Assembly (NCBI GenBank): GCA_005879205.1 | Contig: VBLD01000081.1 | Span: forward strand, 1-19,818 | Source: Deltaproteobacteria bacterium | Lineage (GTDB): Bacteria; Desulfobacterota; Binatia; DP-6 | DNA: 19,818 bases | Direction: 5' to 3' | Shown: positions 6,219-14,003 of the stretch, piece by piece | Layout: each line of letters opens with the position of its first letter | How positions within the stretch are numbered: the first letter of the stretch is position 1 | Notes under the pieces: generated by a model | What the model was told of the DNA's origin: nothing | The model's database searches: none | The model's input: the letters and a program-made list of their open reading frames with translations, nothing else | Made by a program: the position numbers and the translations under genes

Positions 6219-8057
6219 CTACGTCCCCACGATGCCGTGCGCGATCTTGAGCGCCACGGCGATGATGGTGAGCGTGGGATTGTAGCCCGACGACGTCGGG
6301 AAGACGCTGCCGTCGCAGGCGTAGAGGTTGTCGACGTCGTGAAAGCGCCCGGCGGGGGTCACCACCGAGGACGCCTGGTCGGGGCCCATGCGGAGCGTCC
6401 CCATGATGTGCCGTGAGCTCGGGGCGAGACCGAGCAGCGCGTCGCGCGGCCTCACCAGGGCATAGACCGTGTCGCCGTCCACCGTGAACCCCTTTGCCCC
6501 GGCCTGCTGGACGATCTGCTTCATGATCGGGAGGTAGAACTTCCGCGTCTCCAGCTCGTAGGCGTGGCTCTTGTAGGTCACGCGCGAGACGGGAAGGCCG
6601 TGCACGTCGACGTACCGCGGGTCGAGGTCGACGCGGTTGGTCCGCTGCGGAGCGTCCTCGGCCTGCATGACCAGGCCGAAGAGATGCTGGCCGAGCGCCT
6701 GGTCGCGCAGCACGTTCTTCAGCGGTAGACCCATGCGGGCACCGAGCGGCCCGGGAAGCTGGAACGCGTAGATGTCCCCGTCCTCGGTGATCGGCAGTCC
6801 CTGCGAGGCGCTGAACTCGCAGATCCCCCCGAGCGCCACCCGCTGCCCGGCGTCGGTGGCGAAGAGCCGGATCTCCTCGCCGCCCGGGGCGACGCCGCGG
6901 AAATCCGAGATGCCGTGGGTCACCGCCCGGCCACGCTCGCCGTGCACGCGCTCGGGCAGGAAGCCGCTCACGGTCGTCTGCAGGTGGAACATGAGGTTCT
7001 GTCCGAGCTGGCCGCTCGAGTTGCCGAGGGCGGCGCCGCCCGGCGTCGGCGACAGGAGGCAGAGGCGCGCCGACTCGATCGCGCTCGCGGCGAGGATGAA
7101 GGCGCCCGCGGTCGCCTGCTGGCGCCGGCCCACGCCGTCGACGTACTCGACCGCGCTCACGTGGCCGCCGTCGTTCAGCAGGCGGACGGCCGTGGCGTTG
7201 AAGCGAAGCTGGCAGCGCCCGCTCAGGAGGGCGTGCCGCAGGGTCGTCACGGCGGGTGAGCCCTTGGAGTTGTTGGGGCAGCCGAAGCCGCTGCAGAGAC
7301 CGCAGTCGACGCAGGGCGGGCGGTCGCCGTAGAAGCGCGAGTTGATCGCGGCAGGGTAGGTGTGCGGGCTGAGCGGTCCGTAGCCGGGGAGCGTGACGCG
7401 CCGCGCTCCGTCCGCCAGCCGTAGCGCGAAGTACATGGGCACGCCAGGTGCCATCGGGTAGGTGCTGCTCCGCCGCGATTCGAAGACGTTGTCGCCCGCC
7501 TGCCCCTGGACGCCGTAGAGCATCTCCGCCTCGGCATAGAACGGCTCGAGGTCGTCGTAGGTGAACGGCCAGTCGGAGAAGTTGGCGGGCTCGTCGTTGA
7601 ACCCCTTCACGAGGAGCCCGGGATTGGCCGCGATGAGCGCGTCCATCGCCGTCTTCAGGCGAAAGTCGACGGCATTGAAGCGCGGCGTCTTGCAGTCGGC
7701 GTGCTGGAAGGCGCCCCCGACCGCCTTCGGGAGGCCGTTGACGTCGCCGGCGAGCTTGGCGTCGCTCGTGTCGTCGATGCGGAAGCTGCGCGGCTCGAGG
7801 AACGGGTCCTGCTGGATGTATCCCCGGACCGCGTACTTGAGCTCGTCGTTGCCGTGGAGCGGGAAGGGGAGCGGCGCCGGCGGGTGCCGGTCGAGCCCGG
7901 GGAAGGGATTCGGCCCCGCCTCGAGGACGAGGACGTTCTGGCGAGCGTCGTCGCGCGTCAGGACGTATGCCGCCGTGCCTCCTCCCGCGCCGCTGCCGAT
8001 GATGCACACGTCGAAGTGGCGAAGCGCGCGGTTTCCGAGCAGGTCGTCCGTTGCCAT
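6219..8057 (-). CDS. GMC-family FAD-dependent oxidoreductase with cysteine cluster
   Basis: This is a 612-residue flavoprotein dehydrogenase of the glucose-methanol-choline type. The Rossmann motif GSGAGGG (21-27) binds FAD. The C-terminal active-site pair is H550 (HIMGTLRMG) and N593 (GYNPTLTI). Residues 249-260 hold four cysteines, C249-x2-C252-x2-C255-x4-C260. A similar cluster in bacterial FAD-glucose dehydrogenase alpha subunits binds an iron-sulfur centre. The protein has no signal peptide of its own. The gene just upstream encodes a Tat-exported small subunit, six bases away, so the complex is probably exported together (hitchhiker mechanism) and works in the periplasm. GGAG directly abuts the ATG. 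The substrate (sugar, sterol or other alcohol) cannot be read from the sequence. No cytochrome c subunit is present here. Confidence 0.9.
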   Translation of the reverse strand: MATDDLLGNRALRHFDVCIIGSGAGGGTAAYVLTRDDARQNVLVLEAGPNPFPGLDRHPPAPLPFPLHGNDELKYAVRGYIQQDPFLEPRSFRIDDTSDAKLAGDVNGLPKAVGGAFQHADCKTPRFNAVDFRLKTAMDALIAANPGLLVKGFNDEPANFSDWPFTYDDLEPFYAEAEMLYGVQGQAGDNVFESRRSSTYPMAPGVPMYFALRLADGARRVTLPGYGPLSPHTYPAAINSRFYGDRPPCVDCGLCSGFGCPNNSKGSPAVTTLRHALLSGRCQLRFNATAVRLLNDGGHVSAVEYVDGVGRRQQATAGAFILAASAIESARLCLLSPTPGGAALGNSSGQLGQNLMFHLQTTVSGFLPERVHGERGRAVTHGISDFRGVAPGGEEIRLFATDAGQRVALGGICEFSASQGLPITEDGDIYAFQLPGPLGARMGLPLKNVLRDQALGQHLFGLVMQAEDAPQRTNRVDLDPRYVDVHGLPVSRVTYKSHAYELETRKFYLPIMKQIVQQAGAKGFTVDGDTVYALVRPRDALLGLAPSSRHIMGTLRMGPDQASSVVTPAGRFHDVDNLYACDGSVFPTSSGYNPTLTIIAVALKIAHGIVGT

Positions 8058-8063
8058 CTCCGC

Positions 8064-9062
8064 TCACTCGCCGAAGAACTTGGACACCGCGGTGGCGAGC
8101 GCCATGATCGATTGCTGGATGCGCTCGCCATCGGGCGAGAGCGCGCGCGCACCGGCGAGCTCGTCGGGGTTCGGGGTGGACATCGGATGGTCCGGGCGCT
8201 CGTCGTACCCGTCCGTGGCGCGCGAGAAGATCGAGTAGCCGAGCGGCTGGTCGTCGCCCTCGAGGCCGAGGAGCGCCCAGCCGCGGCCGTCCCGGTTTCC
8301 GCCGTACTCGGGGAGCGAGAAGCAGCCCTCGAGCGTGTGCTGGATCAGCACGTCGACGAAGCTCATTCCGCGGCGGGCGTCGGGCGTGAAGACGGTGCGG
8401 TCGAGAGTCGTGAGGATCGCGTCCTGCTGATCGCTCGGCAGCGCCGCGTACGCAGCCCCCGCCATGTTGCGCGCTGCGGTGTCGACGACGCGGAGCCCGT
8501 CGCGGTACATCTGGCGGAGCCCCGGCAGCGGGCCGCCCGCGGCCGCGTCGTTGAAAGCGGCCCCGGGGACCTGATTCGAGCCGAGGAGCTCCGCCTGCCA
8601 GCGCAGCCGCTGCGCGCCCGTGAGCCGGATGAAGCGCCTGAAGGCGTCGCGCGGCCGCTTGTCGGACGGCGTACCCGTGGAGTTGTCGGGGAAGGGATTG
8701 CGGTTGCTGAAGGGGCCGCCGGCGAAGATCAGGGGCACGGGCCGATCGAAGGCCGTCAGCAGCCGTTCGATGTAGCTGGCCGCACCGAGGTCGCGGGCGC
8801 CGGGATCGCCGTCGGCGGGCAGGATGCGCTCGCAGAGCGCCTCGAGCGTGGCGAGCTCGTCGGCGGTGAAGAACCGACCACGCGCGGCGGCGTAGACCCG
8901 ACGAAGCCTCGTGAACGGAAGAGCGAGGGCGAGAAGGACCGCGCCGATCCCCTTCACGAACTCGCGTCGTCCGAAGAGCACACCCGGAGTACGTAGCAGG
9001 GCGGGGGGCGCCGGCGCCGGGACCAGGCCCGGCGGCAGCCGCGGGAACCGGAGCCTCTGCAC
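8064..9062 (-). CDS. Gluconate 2-dehydrogenase subunit 3 family protein, Tat-exported
   Basis: This is the likely small (gamma) partner of the GMC oxidoreductase encoded immediately downstream. The N-terminus carries a twin-arginine signal, GRREFVKG, followed by the hydrophobic stretch IGAVLLALALPF. The mature part shows the family pattern, beginning FFTADELATLEALCERILPAD and later YIERLLTAF. Such subunits help fold and export their flavoprotein partner and do not catalyse themselves. The open frame begins with GTG at 9062, which puts about 30 Pro/Arg-rich residues before the twin arginines. A second GTG at 8981 would place the RR near residue 5 and gives a more typical Tat signal. The gene is divergent from the endonuclease IV gene. 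Confidence 0.85.
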   Translation of the reverse strand: MQRLRFPRLPPGLVPAPAPPALLRTPGVLFGRREFVKGIGAVLLALALPFTRLRRVYAAARGRFFTADELATLEALCERILPADGDPGARDLGAASYIERLLTAFDRPVPLIFAGGPFSNRNPFPDNSTGTPSDKRPRDAFRRFIRLTGAQRLRWQAELLGSNQVPGAAFNDAAAGGPLPGLRQMYRDGLRVVDTAARNMAGAAYAALPSDQQDAILTTLDRTVFTPDARRGMSFVDVLIQHTLEGCFSLPEYGGNRDGRGWALLGLEGDDQPLGYSIFSRATDGYDERPDHPMSTPNPDELAGARALSPDGERIQQSIMALATAVSKFFGE

Positions 9063-9121
9063 GAGGCGCGCTTATTCCCCATGGCTGGCGACGCGGTCAA
9101 GCAGGCCGCGCGACGGGCCGC

Positions 9122-9127
9122 TATGAT
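9122..9127 (+). promoter_or_regulatory. Possible -10 element for a leaderless nfo transcript
   Basis: TATGAT matches the sigma-70 -10 consensus at five of six bases and ends nine bases before the ATG of the endonuclease IV gene. No Shine-Dalgarno sequence precedes that ATG, so transcription starting here would give an almost leaderless mRNA. I found no good -35 hexamer at the expected distance. Confidence 0.3.
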
Positions 9128-9136
9128 GGACCCCCG

Positions 9137-9994
9137 ATGCCGCTGCTCGGTGCGCACCAGTCGATCGCCGGCGGGCTCCATCGGGCGCTCGAGCGCGGCC
9201 GCGAGGCCGGGTGCGCCGCGGTCCAGCTCTTCACGCGCTCGTCGCGCCAGTGGGCGGCGCGGCCCTTTGGCGAGGACGACGTGCGAGCCTTCGGGGCGGC
9301 GCGTGCCGCGAGCGGCATCCGCGCGGTCCTCGCGCACGACTGCTACCTCTTCAACCTCGCGTCGCCCGACGAGACGCTCCGCCGCCGCTCGACGCGCGCG
9401 CTGATCGAGGAGCTCGAGCGCTGCGCGCGGCTCGGCATTCCCTACCTGATCACGCATCCCGGCGCCCACTGTGGAGCCGGCGAGGCGGCGGGTCTCGCGA
9501 CCGCCGCGCGCTCGCTCGGCGAGGTGCTCGACGCCTGTCGCGGCTATCCGGCGACCGTCGCGCTCGAGAACACGGCGGGGCAGGGGACGCAGATCGGCGC
9601 GAGGTTCGACGAGCTCGCCCATCTTCTTTCGGAGACGCGGGACGGCGGGCGGCTCCGGCTCTGCCTCGACACGCAGCACGCGTTCGCCGCCGGCTACGAT
9701 CTCCGCTCCGCCGCCGGCTACGCGGCGACGATGGCGGATCTCGAGCGCACGGTCGGGGTCGAGCGGCTGGTCGCCTTTCACCTGAACGACGCGAAGAAGG
9801 GCCTCGGCTCGCGGGTCGACCGCCACGAGCACATCGGCCGGGGCGAGCTGGGCGTCGCGGCCTTCCGGCGCCTGCTCGCAGACCGACGATTCCGTGACCT
9901 GCCGATGTGCCTCGAGACGCCGAAGACGGCGGATCCCGACGACCACCGCGACGATCGGCGGAACCTGGCCGTGCTCCGCCGACTGCTGGCCTGA
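9137..9994 (+). CDS. nfo: Endonuclease IV (deoxyribonuclease IV)
   Basis: This AP endonuclease cleaves DNA 5' of abasic sites in base-excision repair. The 285-residue TIM-barrel protein keeps the zinc-ligand motifs of the family in order: GAHQS, AHDCY, THPGAH, ENTAGQGTQIG (E144), LDTQHAFAAGYD, FHLNDAKKGLGSRVDRHEHIGRG and LETPK. Length and motif spacing are those of E. coli Nfo. It is the first gene of a close-packed plus-strand run. Its TGA (9992-9994) overlaps an ATG of the next gene's frame as TGATG, which suggests cotranscription and perhaps translational coupling. Confidence 0.95.
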   Translation: MPLLGAHQSIAGGLHRALERGREAGCAAVQLFTRSSRQWAARPFGEDDVRAFGAARAASGIRAVLAHDCYLFNLASPDETLRRRSTRALIEELERCARLGIPYLITHPGAHCGAGEAAGLATAARSLGEVLDACRGYPATVALENTAGQGTQIGARFDELAHLLSETRDGGRLRLCLDTQHAFAAGYDLRSAAGYAATMADLERTVGVERLVAFHLNDAKKGLGSRVDRHEHIGRGELGVAAFRRLLADRRFRDLPMCLETPKTADPDDHRDDRRNLAVLRRLLA

Positions 9995-10032
9995 TGGCCG
10001 TGCGGCGGGGCCCGTGCGATCATGCGGCCGGC

Positions 10033-10806
10033 ATGGAGCTCCCGGCACGCACCGAGCTCGAGGCGATCGCGGCCGACGCCGGGACGCTCGCGCTGCGCCA
10101 CTTCCAGCACGTCGCGAGCGAGCGCAAGGCGGATCGGACGCTGGTCACCGCGGCCGACCGCGAGGTCGAGGCGTTCCTCGTGCGCGAGCTCGGCTCGCGC
10201 CTGCCCGAGGCGGGGATCCTGGGAGAGGAAGGGACGGTGCGTGGCGGCCCCGGGCCCTACCGGATCGTCCTCGACCCCATCGACGGGACGGCGGCGTTCG
10301 TCGCCGGACTGCCGACGTGGTGCGTGTGCATCGGCGTCCTGCGCGGCGACGAGCCGATCGCGGGCGTCGTCCACCTGCCGTGCTTCCGGGAGACCTACAG
10401 CGCCGCGGGCGGCGAGGCATGGTGGAACGGGTCACGGCTGCAGCGACTCGGGATGGTGCCGCTCTCCGACGGGGATCGTTTCATCGTGGCGCACGCGAAG
10501 GCCCATCTGCGCCACCGCATCCGCTATCCGGGCAAGGTCCGGTCGTTCGGATCGTCGGCGTATCACGCGGCGCTCGTCGCGCGCGGGGTGGCGGAGGCGG
10601 GGCTGCTCGGCCACGTCCACCTCTGGGACCTCGCGGCGGCCGGCGCCGTCCTGGGCGCGGTCGGCGGGTGCTTCGTCTACCTGTCCTCCGGCGCGCCCGT
10701 CGACTTCGGGCCACTGGCCGATGGTCGCCGCGCGCCGGGCTACGTGGTGGCGGGCAGACCGGAGACGCTGCCGCGCTTGCTGCCCGAGCTCGACGCCCGC
10801 GCGTAG
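10033..10806 (+). CDS. Inositol monophosphatase/CysQ-family phosphatase
   Basis: This is a Mg2+-dependent phosphatase of the IMPase/FBPase/CysQ superfamily. The metal-binding motifs are present: VTAADRE (D42), GEEG (E65), LDPIDGTAAF (D81, D84) and LWDLAAAG (D199). Members hydrolyse inositol phosphate, 3'-phosphoadenosine 5'-phosphate, fructose bisphosphate or histidinol phosphate; the motifs do not decide which. The ATG at 10033 gives an N-terminus typical of the family (257 residues). An in-frame ATG at 9994 overlaps the nfo stop (TGATG) and would add 13 residues; neither has a clear ribosome binding site. It lies between nfo and a pteridine-reductase-like gene in the same run. Confidence 0.88.
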   Translation: MELPARTELEAIAADAGTLALRHFQHVASERKADRTLVTAADREVEAFLVRELGSRLPEAGILGEEGTVRGGPGPYRIVLDPIDGTAAFVAGLPTWCVCIGVLRGDEPIAGVVHLPCFRETYSAAGGEAWWNGSRLQRLGMVPLSDGDRFIVAHAKAHLRHRIRYPGKVRSFGSSAYHAALVARGVAEAGLLGHVHLWDLAAAGAVLGAVGGCFVYLSSGAPVDFGPLADGRRAPGYVVAGRPETLPRLLPELDARA

Positions 10807-10840
10807 CGTCCCCCGGGAGCTTTCGCTATTCTCGCGCGCC

Positions 10841-11575
10841 GTGGAGCTCCGCGGACGGTGGGCGCTCGTAACCGGCGCGGCCAGGCGGGTGGGGCGGGTG
10901 ATCGCGCTCGAGCTCGCGGGGCGGGGGATGAACGTCGCCGTCCACTACCACACCTCGGCGGAAGCGGCGGCCGCCACCGTACGCGAGCTCGAGGTGCTCG
11001 GCGTCCGCGCCTGCGCGCTCGGAGCCGACCTCGCACGGACGGCAGAGGTCCAGCGCCTCGCCGCGGAGGCCGAAACGCGCTCGGGCGGGCTCGCCGTGCT
11101 CGTCAACAGTGCCGCGAACTACCTCCGGGTGCCGTTCGAGCGGCTGACGGAGGCGGTGTGGGACGCGAGCCTCGACACCAACCTGAAGGCACCCTTCCTG
11201 CTCGCCTGGCACGTCGGGCGCGCGATGCAGAAGCGCGGCAGCGGCCACATCGTCAACCTCGCGGACTGGGCGGGCGAGCGCCCCTACCCCGACTACCTGC
11301 CGTACTGCGTGTCGAAGGCAGGCATCATCTGCCTCACCAAGGCGCTCGCGAAGGAGCTGGCGCCCGAGGTGCAGGTGAACGCCGTCGCGCCCGGACCCGT
11401 GATGCCCCCGGAGGGGATGTCGGTCAGCGAGCGCGAGGCGATCGCGCGCGCCACCCCGCTCCGCCGCCTCGGGACGCCCGAGGACGTGGCGCGCTGCGTC
11501 CGGTTCCTCGTCGAGGAGGCGAGCTTCTCGACCGGGGCCACCTTCTACGTCGACGGTGGGCGGCTGATTGCCTGA
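10841..11575 (+). CDS. SDR oxidoreductase of the pteridine reductase (PTR1/FolM) type
   Basis: This is an NADPH-dependent short-chain dehydrogenase of 244 residues. The cofactor motif is TGAARRVG (11-18), the TGx3RxG form typical of pteridine reductases in place of TGx3GxG. The catalytic set is D142, Y155 and K159. The Asp thirteen residues before Tyr replaces the usual SDR Ser, the same spacing as Asp181-Tyr194-Lys198 in Leishmania PTR1. NLADWAGERPYPDYLPYCVSKAG also matches the FolM/PTR1 pattern. A role in reducing a dihydropterin (folate, monapterin or biopterin) or a related bicyclic base is likely. The GTG start at 10841 places the motif where the family has it, though the ribosome binding site is weak. 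The gene overlaps the next one by eight bases. Confidence 0.85.
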   Translation: MELRGRWALVTGAARRVGRVIALELAGRGMNVAVHYHTSAEAAAATVRELEVLGVRACALGADLARTAEVQRLAAEAETRSGGLAVLVNSAANYLRVPFERLTEAVWDASLDTNLKAPFLLAWHVGRAMQKRGSGHIVNLADWAGERPYPDYLPYCVSKAGIICLTKALAKELAPEVQVNAVAPGPVMPPEGMSVSEREAIARATPLRRLGTPEDVARCVRFLVEEASFSTGATFYVDGGRLIA

Positions 11576-12236
11576 GCGGGTCTGCGTTCTCGCCAGCGGC
11601 GGCCTCGACAGCGCGGTGCTGGTGGCGGTCCTCGCCCGGCGCCACCGGGTCCATCCCGTCTACGTGCGCGGCGGGCTCGCGTGGGAGCGGGCGGAGGAGG
11701 CGGCGCTCAGACGTTTCCTCCGCGCGCTCGGCGCACGCGGCCGGCGGCGACTCGCGCCGCTCGTGCGTCTCGAGCTTCCCGTCGCGCCGCTCTACGGTCG
11801 GCAGCACTGGAGCCTTTCTGGACGGGGCGTGCCCGGAGCACGCGCGGCGCTCGCGTCCAACTACCTGCCGGGACGGAATCTCCTCCTCGGAAGCCTCGCC
11901 GCCGTCCACTGCGCGCGCGCCCGGATTCTCGCGCTCCTCGCCGACAACCCCTTCCCCGACGCGACCCCTGGTTTCCTCCGCGATCTCGGTCGCTGCGCGA
12001 GCCGCGCCCTGGGCGCGCCGATCCGGCTACTCGCCCCCTTTCGCCGGCTCGCCAAGGATGCCGTGATTCGCCTGGGCCGCGATCTGCCGCTCGGGCTGAC
12101 GCTCTCCTGCGCCCACCCGCGCGGCGTCCGCCACTGCGGGCGATGCACCAAGTGCGCCGAGCGTCGCGCCGCGTTCGCGCGCGCCGGCGTCATCGACCCG
12201 ACGACGTACGCAGGCAAGCGTCGCGGGGCTCGATGA
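11568..12236 (+). CDS. Divergent QueC/ExsB-family ATP-dependent enzyme
   Basis: This is a 222-residue protein of the 7-cyano-7-deazaguanine (preQ0) synthase family. It has the ATP-pyrophosphatase loop SGGLDS (10-15), the family signature YLPGRNLLL, and a zinc site C181-x8-C190-x2-C193-x2-C196. QueC itself turns 7-carboxy-7-deazaguanine into preQ0 with ammonia and ATP. Here, however, the QueC substrate-site segment (TDFSGYPDCR in E. coli) is replaced by ADNPFPDATPGF (N127 onward). The N-terminal half is also different (VYVRGGLAWE instead of FDYGQRH). It is therefore probably a separate subfamily with a different or modified substrate. The TTG start at 11568 overlaps the SDR gene by eight bases and lies behind GGTGGGCGG. 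Its end overlaps the permease start as ATGA. No queD, queE or queF is nearby. Confidence 0.82.
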   Translation: MPERVCVLASGGLDSAVLVAVLARRHRVHPVYVRGGLAWERAEEAALRRFLRALGARGRRRLAPLVRLELPVAPLYGRQHWSLSGRGVPGARAALASNYLPGRNLLLGSLAAVHCARARILALLADNPFPDATPGFLRDLGRCASRALGAPIRLLAPFRRLAKDAVIRLGRDLPLGLTLSCAHPRGVRHCGRCTKCAERRAAFARAGVIDPTTYAGKRRGAR

Positions 12237-13162
12237 TGGCCCTGCTCGGCTACCTCATCCGCCGCGTGTTCCGCGCGATTACGACGCTGCTCGGCACGAC
12301 GCTCATCCTGTTCGTCCTGGTGCGCGTCGTGCCGGCCAACCCCGCCGTGTCGATCGCTGGCCCGAAGGCCGACCCCGAGACACTGGCGGCGATCCGCAAG
12401 GACCTGGGCCTCGACGATCCGCTGGCGGTGCAGTACGGCCGCTACCTCGAGCGGCTCGTCCACGGCGACCTCGGCCGCTCCTACCTCACCGGCCGCCGCG
12501 TGACGGAGGCGATCGGCGAGCGGTTGCCGGCCACGGCGAAGCTGGGCCTCACGGCCCTCGCCGTCGGCTTCTTCCTCGGCCTGCTGATCGGGATCGTGAC
12601 CGCGGCACGACAGGGGTCGGCCGCGGACATCGGCGTGCTCATCGCCACCCTCGTCGGGCTCTCGATCCCGACCTTCTGGCTCGGCAACGTGCTGATCTAT
12701 TTCTTCGGATACCGGCTACGCTGGCTGCCCCTCGGCGGCGCCGGCGCGTTGCGCCATCTGGTGCTGCCCGCCGCCACACTCGCCATCGTCGAGCTCTTCT
12801 TCTACGCGCGCTTCGTACACACCAACGTGGGGGGCACGCTCGCGAGCGACTACATCCGGACGGCACGAGCCAAGGGCGTGCCGCCGCTCCGGCTCTACTT
12901 CGTGCACGCGCTGCGCAACGCACTCATCCCGGTCGTGACGCTGCTCGGGCTCGACGTCGCGGCGCTCATGAGCGGCGTCACGCTGACGGAGACCGTGTTC
13001 AACTGGCCCGGGCTCGGGCGGCTCGCCGTGCAGTCCGTCTTCCAGCTCGACATCCCGGTGCTCGCCGGCACGGTGCTCTTCTCGGCCGCGCTCGTCCTCG
13101 TCGCCAACCTGGTGGTGGACCTCCTCTACGGGGTCATCGATCCCCGCGTGCGCCATGGCTGA
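12233..13162 (+). CDS. Peptide-type ABC transporter permease (DppB family)
   Basis: This is an inner-membrane permease of about 309 residues for a binding-protein-dependent importer of the oligopeptide/dipeptide/nickel class. It has the N-terminal signature YLIRRVFRAITTLLGTTLILFVLVRVVP, the extracytoplasmic LGLDDPLAVQYGRYL segment, about six membrane helices, and the EAA loop YIRTARAKGVPPLRLYFVHALRNA that contacts the ATPase. Tandem ATGs at 12233 and 12236 overlap the stop of the QueC-like gene. The end overlaps the next permease gene by eight bases. Tight overlap on both sides implies one transcript. Confidence 0.92.
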   Translation: MMALLGYLIRRVFRAITTLLGTTLILFVLVRVVPANPAVSIAGPKADPETLAAIRKDLGLDDPLAVQYGRYLERLVHGDLGRSYLTGRRVTEAIGERLPATAKLGLTALAVGFFLGLLIGIVTAARQGSAADIGVLIATLVGLSIPTFWLGNVLIYFFGYRLRWLPLGGAGALRHLVLPAATLAIVELFFYARFVHTNVGGTLASDYIRTARAKGVPPLRLYFVHALRNALIPVVTLLGLDVAALMSGVTLTETVFNWPGLGRLAVQSVFQLDIPVLAGTVLFSAALVLVANLVVDLLYGVIDPRVRHG

Positions 13163-14003
13163 GGCTGCGCTGCGCGGCCTCGGCTCCCGGCGCCGGAGCC
13201 GCCGGCTGTTCGCCGCCGGGATGATCCTCGTCGGCGGGCTCGGGCTGGTCGCGGCCGCAGCGCCGTGGCTCACGTCCTACGATCCCGACGCGATCGTGGT
13301 GGCGCACTATGCGGGCCCGCTGCCGCCGGGCGGCGCGCACCCGCTCGGGACGGACACGCTCGGGCGCGACGTGTGGGCGCGGCTCGCCTACGGGGCGCGG
13401 ACGTCGCTGTTCGTGGGCGGGCTCGCCATGGCCCTCAGCCTCGGCATCGGCGTGACGGTAGGCCTCGTGGGCGGCTACTTCGGCGGCGCGGTCGACACCG
13501 CGCTCATGTGGCTCGTCGACCTCGTCCTCACCATGCCGACGTTGCTGCTCCTGATCGTGCTCGCGGCCGTGCTGCCGCCGTCGCTGCTCACCATCCCGCT
13601 CGTCATCGGCGTCGTCGGCTGGACGACGTTCGCCCGCACCGTGCGCGGCGAGGTGCTGTCGCTTCGCGAGCGGGACTACCTCCTGGCGGCCCGCGCCCTC
13701 GGCGCCTCGCACGGTCGCATCATGCTCCGCCACCTCCTGCCGGGCGTGCTGCCCGGGGTCGTCGTCCTCGCGGCGCTCGGGATGTCGGGCGCGATCGGCA
13801 TCGACGCGGGCCTTTCCTATCTCGGGCTCGGCGTGCCGCTGCCGACGCCGTCGTGGGGCCGCATGGTGAGCGAGGTGCAGACCTACTTTGCGGTCGCCCC
13901 CTGGCTGGTGGTGCTGCCGGGGGTGGCCGTGTCGCTCGCGGTGATCGGCTTCAACCTCGTCGGGTACGGCTTGATCGACCTCCTCGGGGAGCGACGCGGG
14001 TGA
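13155..14003 (+). CDS. Peptide-type ABC transporter permease (DppC family)
   Basis: This is the second permease of the importer, 282 residues. An N-terminal helix (about 19-38) is followed by the DppC-type segment HPLGTDTLGRDVWARLAYGARTSL, five further hydrophobic helices, and the EAA loop RDYLLAARALGASHGRIMLRHLLP. The ATG at 13155 lies inside the end of the first permease gene. The TGA (14001-14003) overlaps the GTG of the binding-protein gene as GTGA. Together with its neighbours it forms a complete membrane channel but without ATPase genes. Confidence 0.93.
   Translation: MAEAALRGLGSRRRSRRLFAAGMILVGGLGLVAAAAPWLTSYDPDAIVVAHYAGPLPPGGAHPLGTDTLGRDVWARLAYGARTSLFVGGLAMALSLGIGVTVGLVGGYFGGAVDTALMWLVDLVLTMPTLLLLIVLAAVLPPSLLTIPLVIGVVGWTTFARTVRGEVLSLRERDYLLAARALGASHGRIMLRHLLPGVLPGVVVLAALGMSGAIGIDAGLSYLGLGVPLPTPSWGRMVSEVQTYFAVAPWLVVLPGVAVSLAVIGFNLVGYGLIDLLGERRG

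Noticed and set aside
11568..12236. A full queuosine pathway or a DNA-modification/defence island around the QueC-like gene
   Set aside because: No queD, queE, queF, tgt-like (DpdA) or nuclease-type defence genes are in the window.
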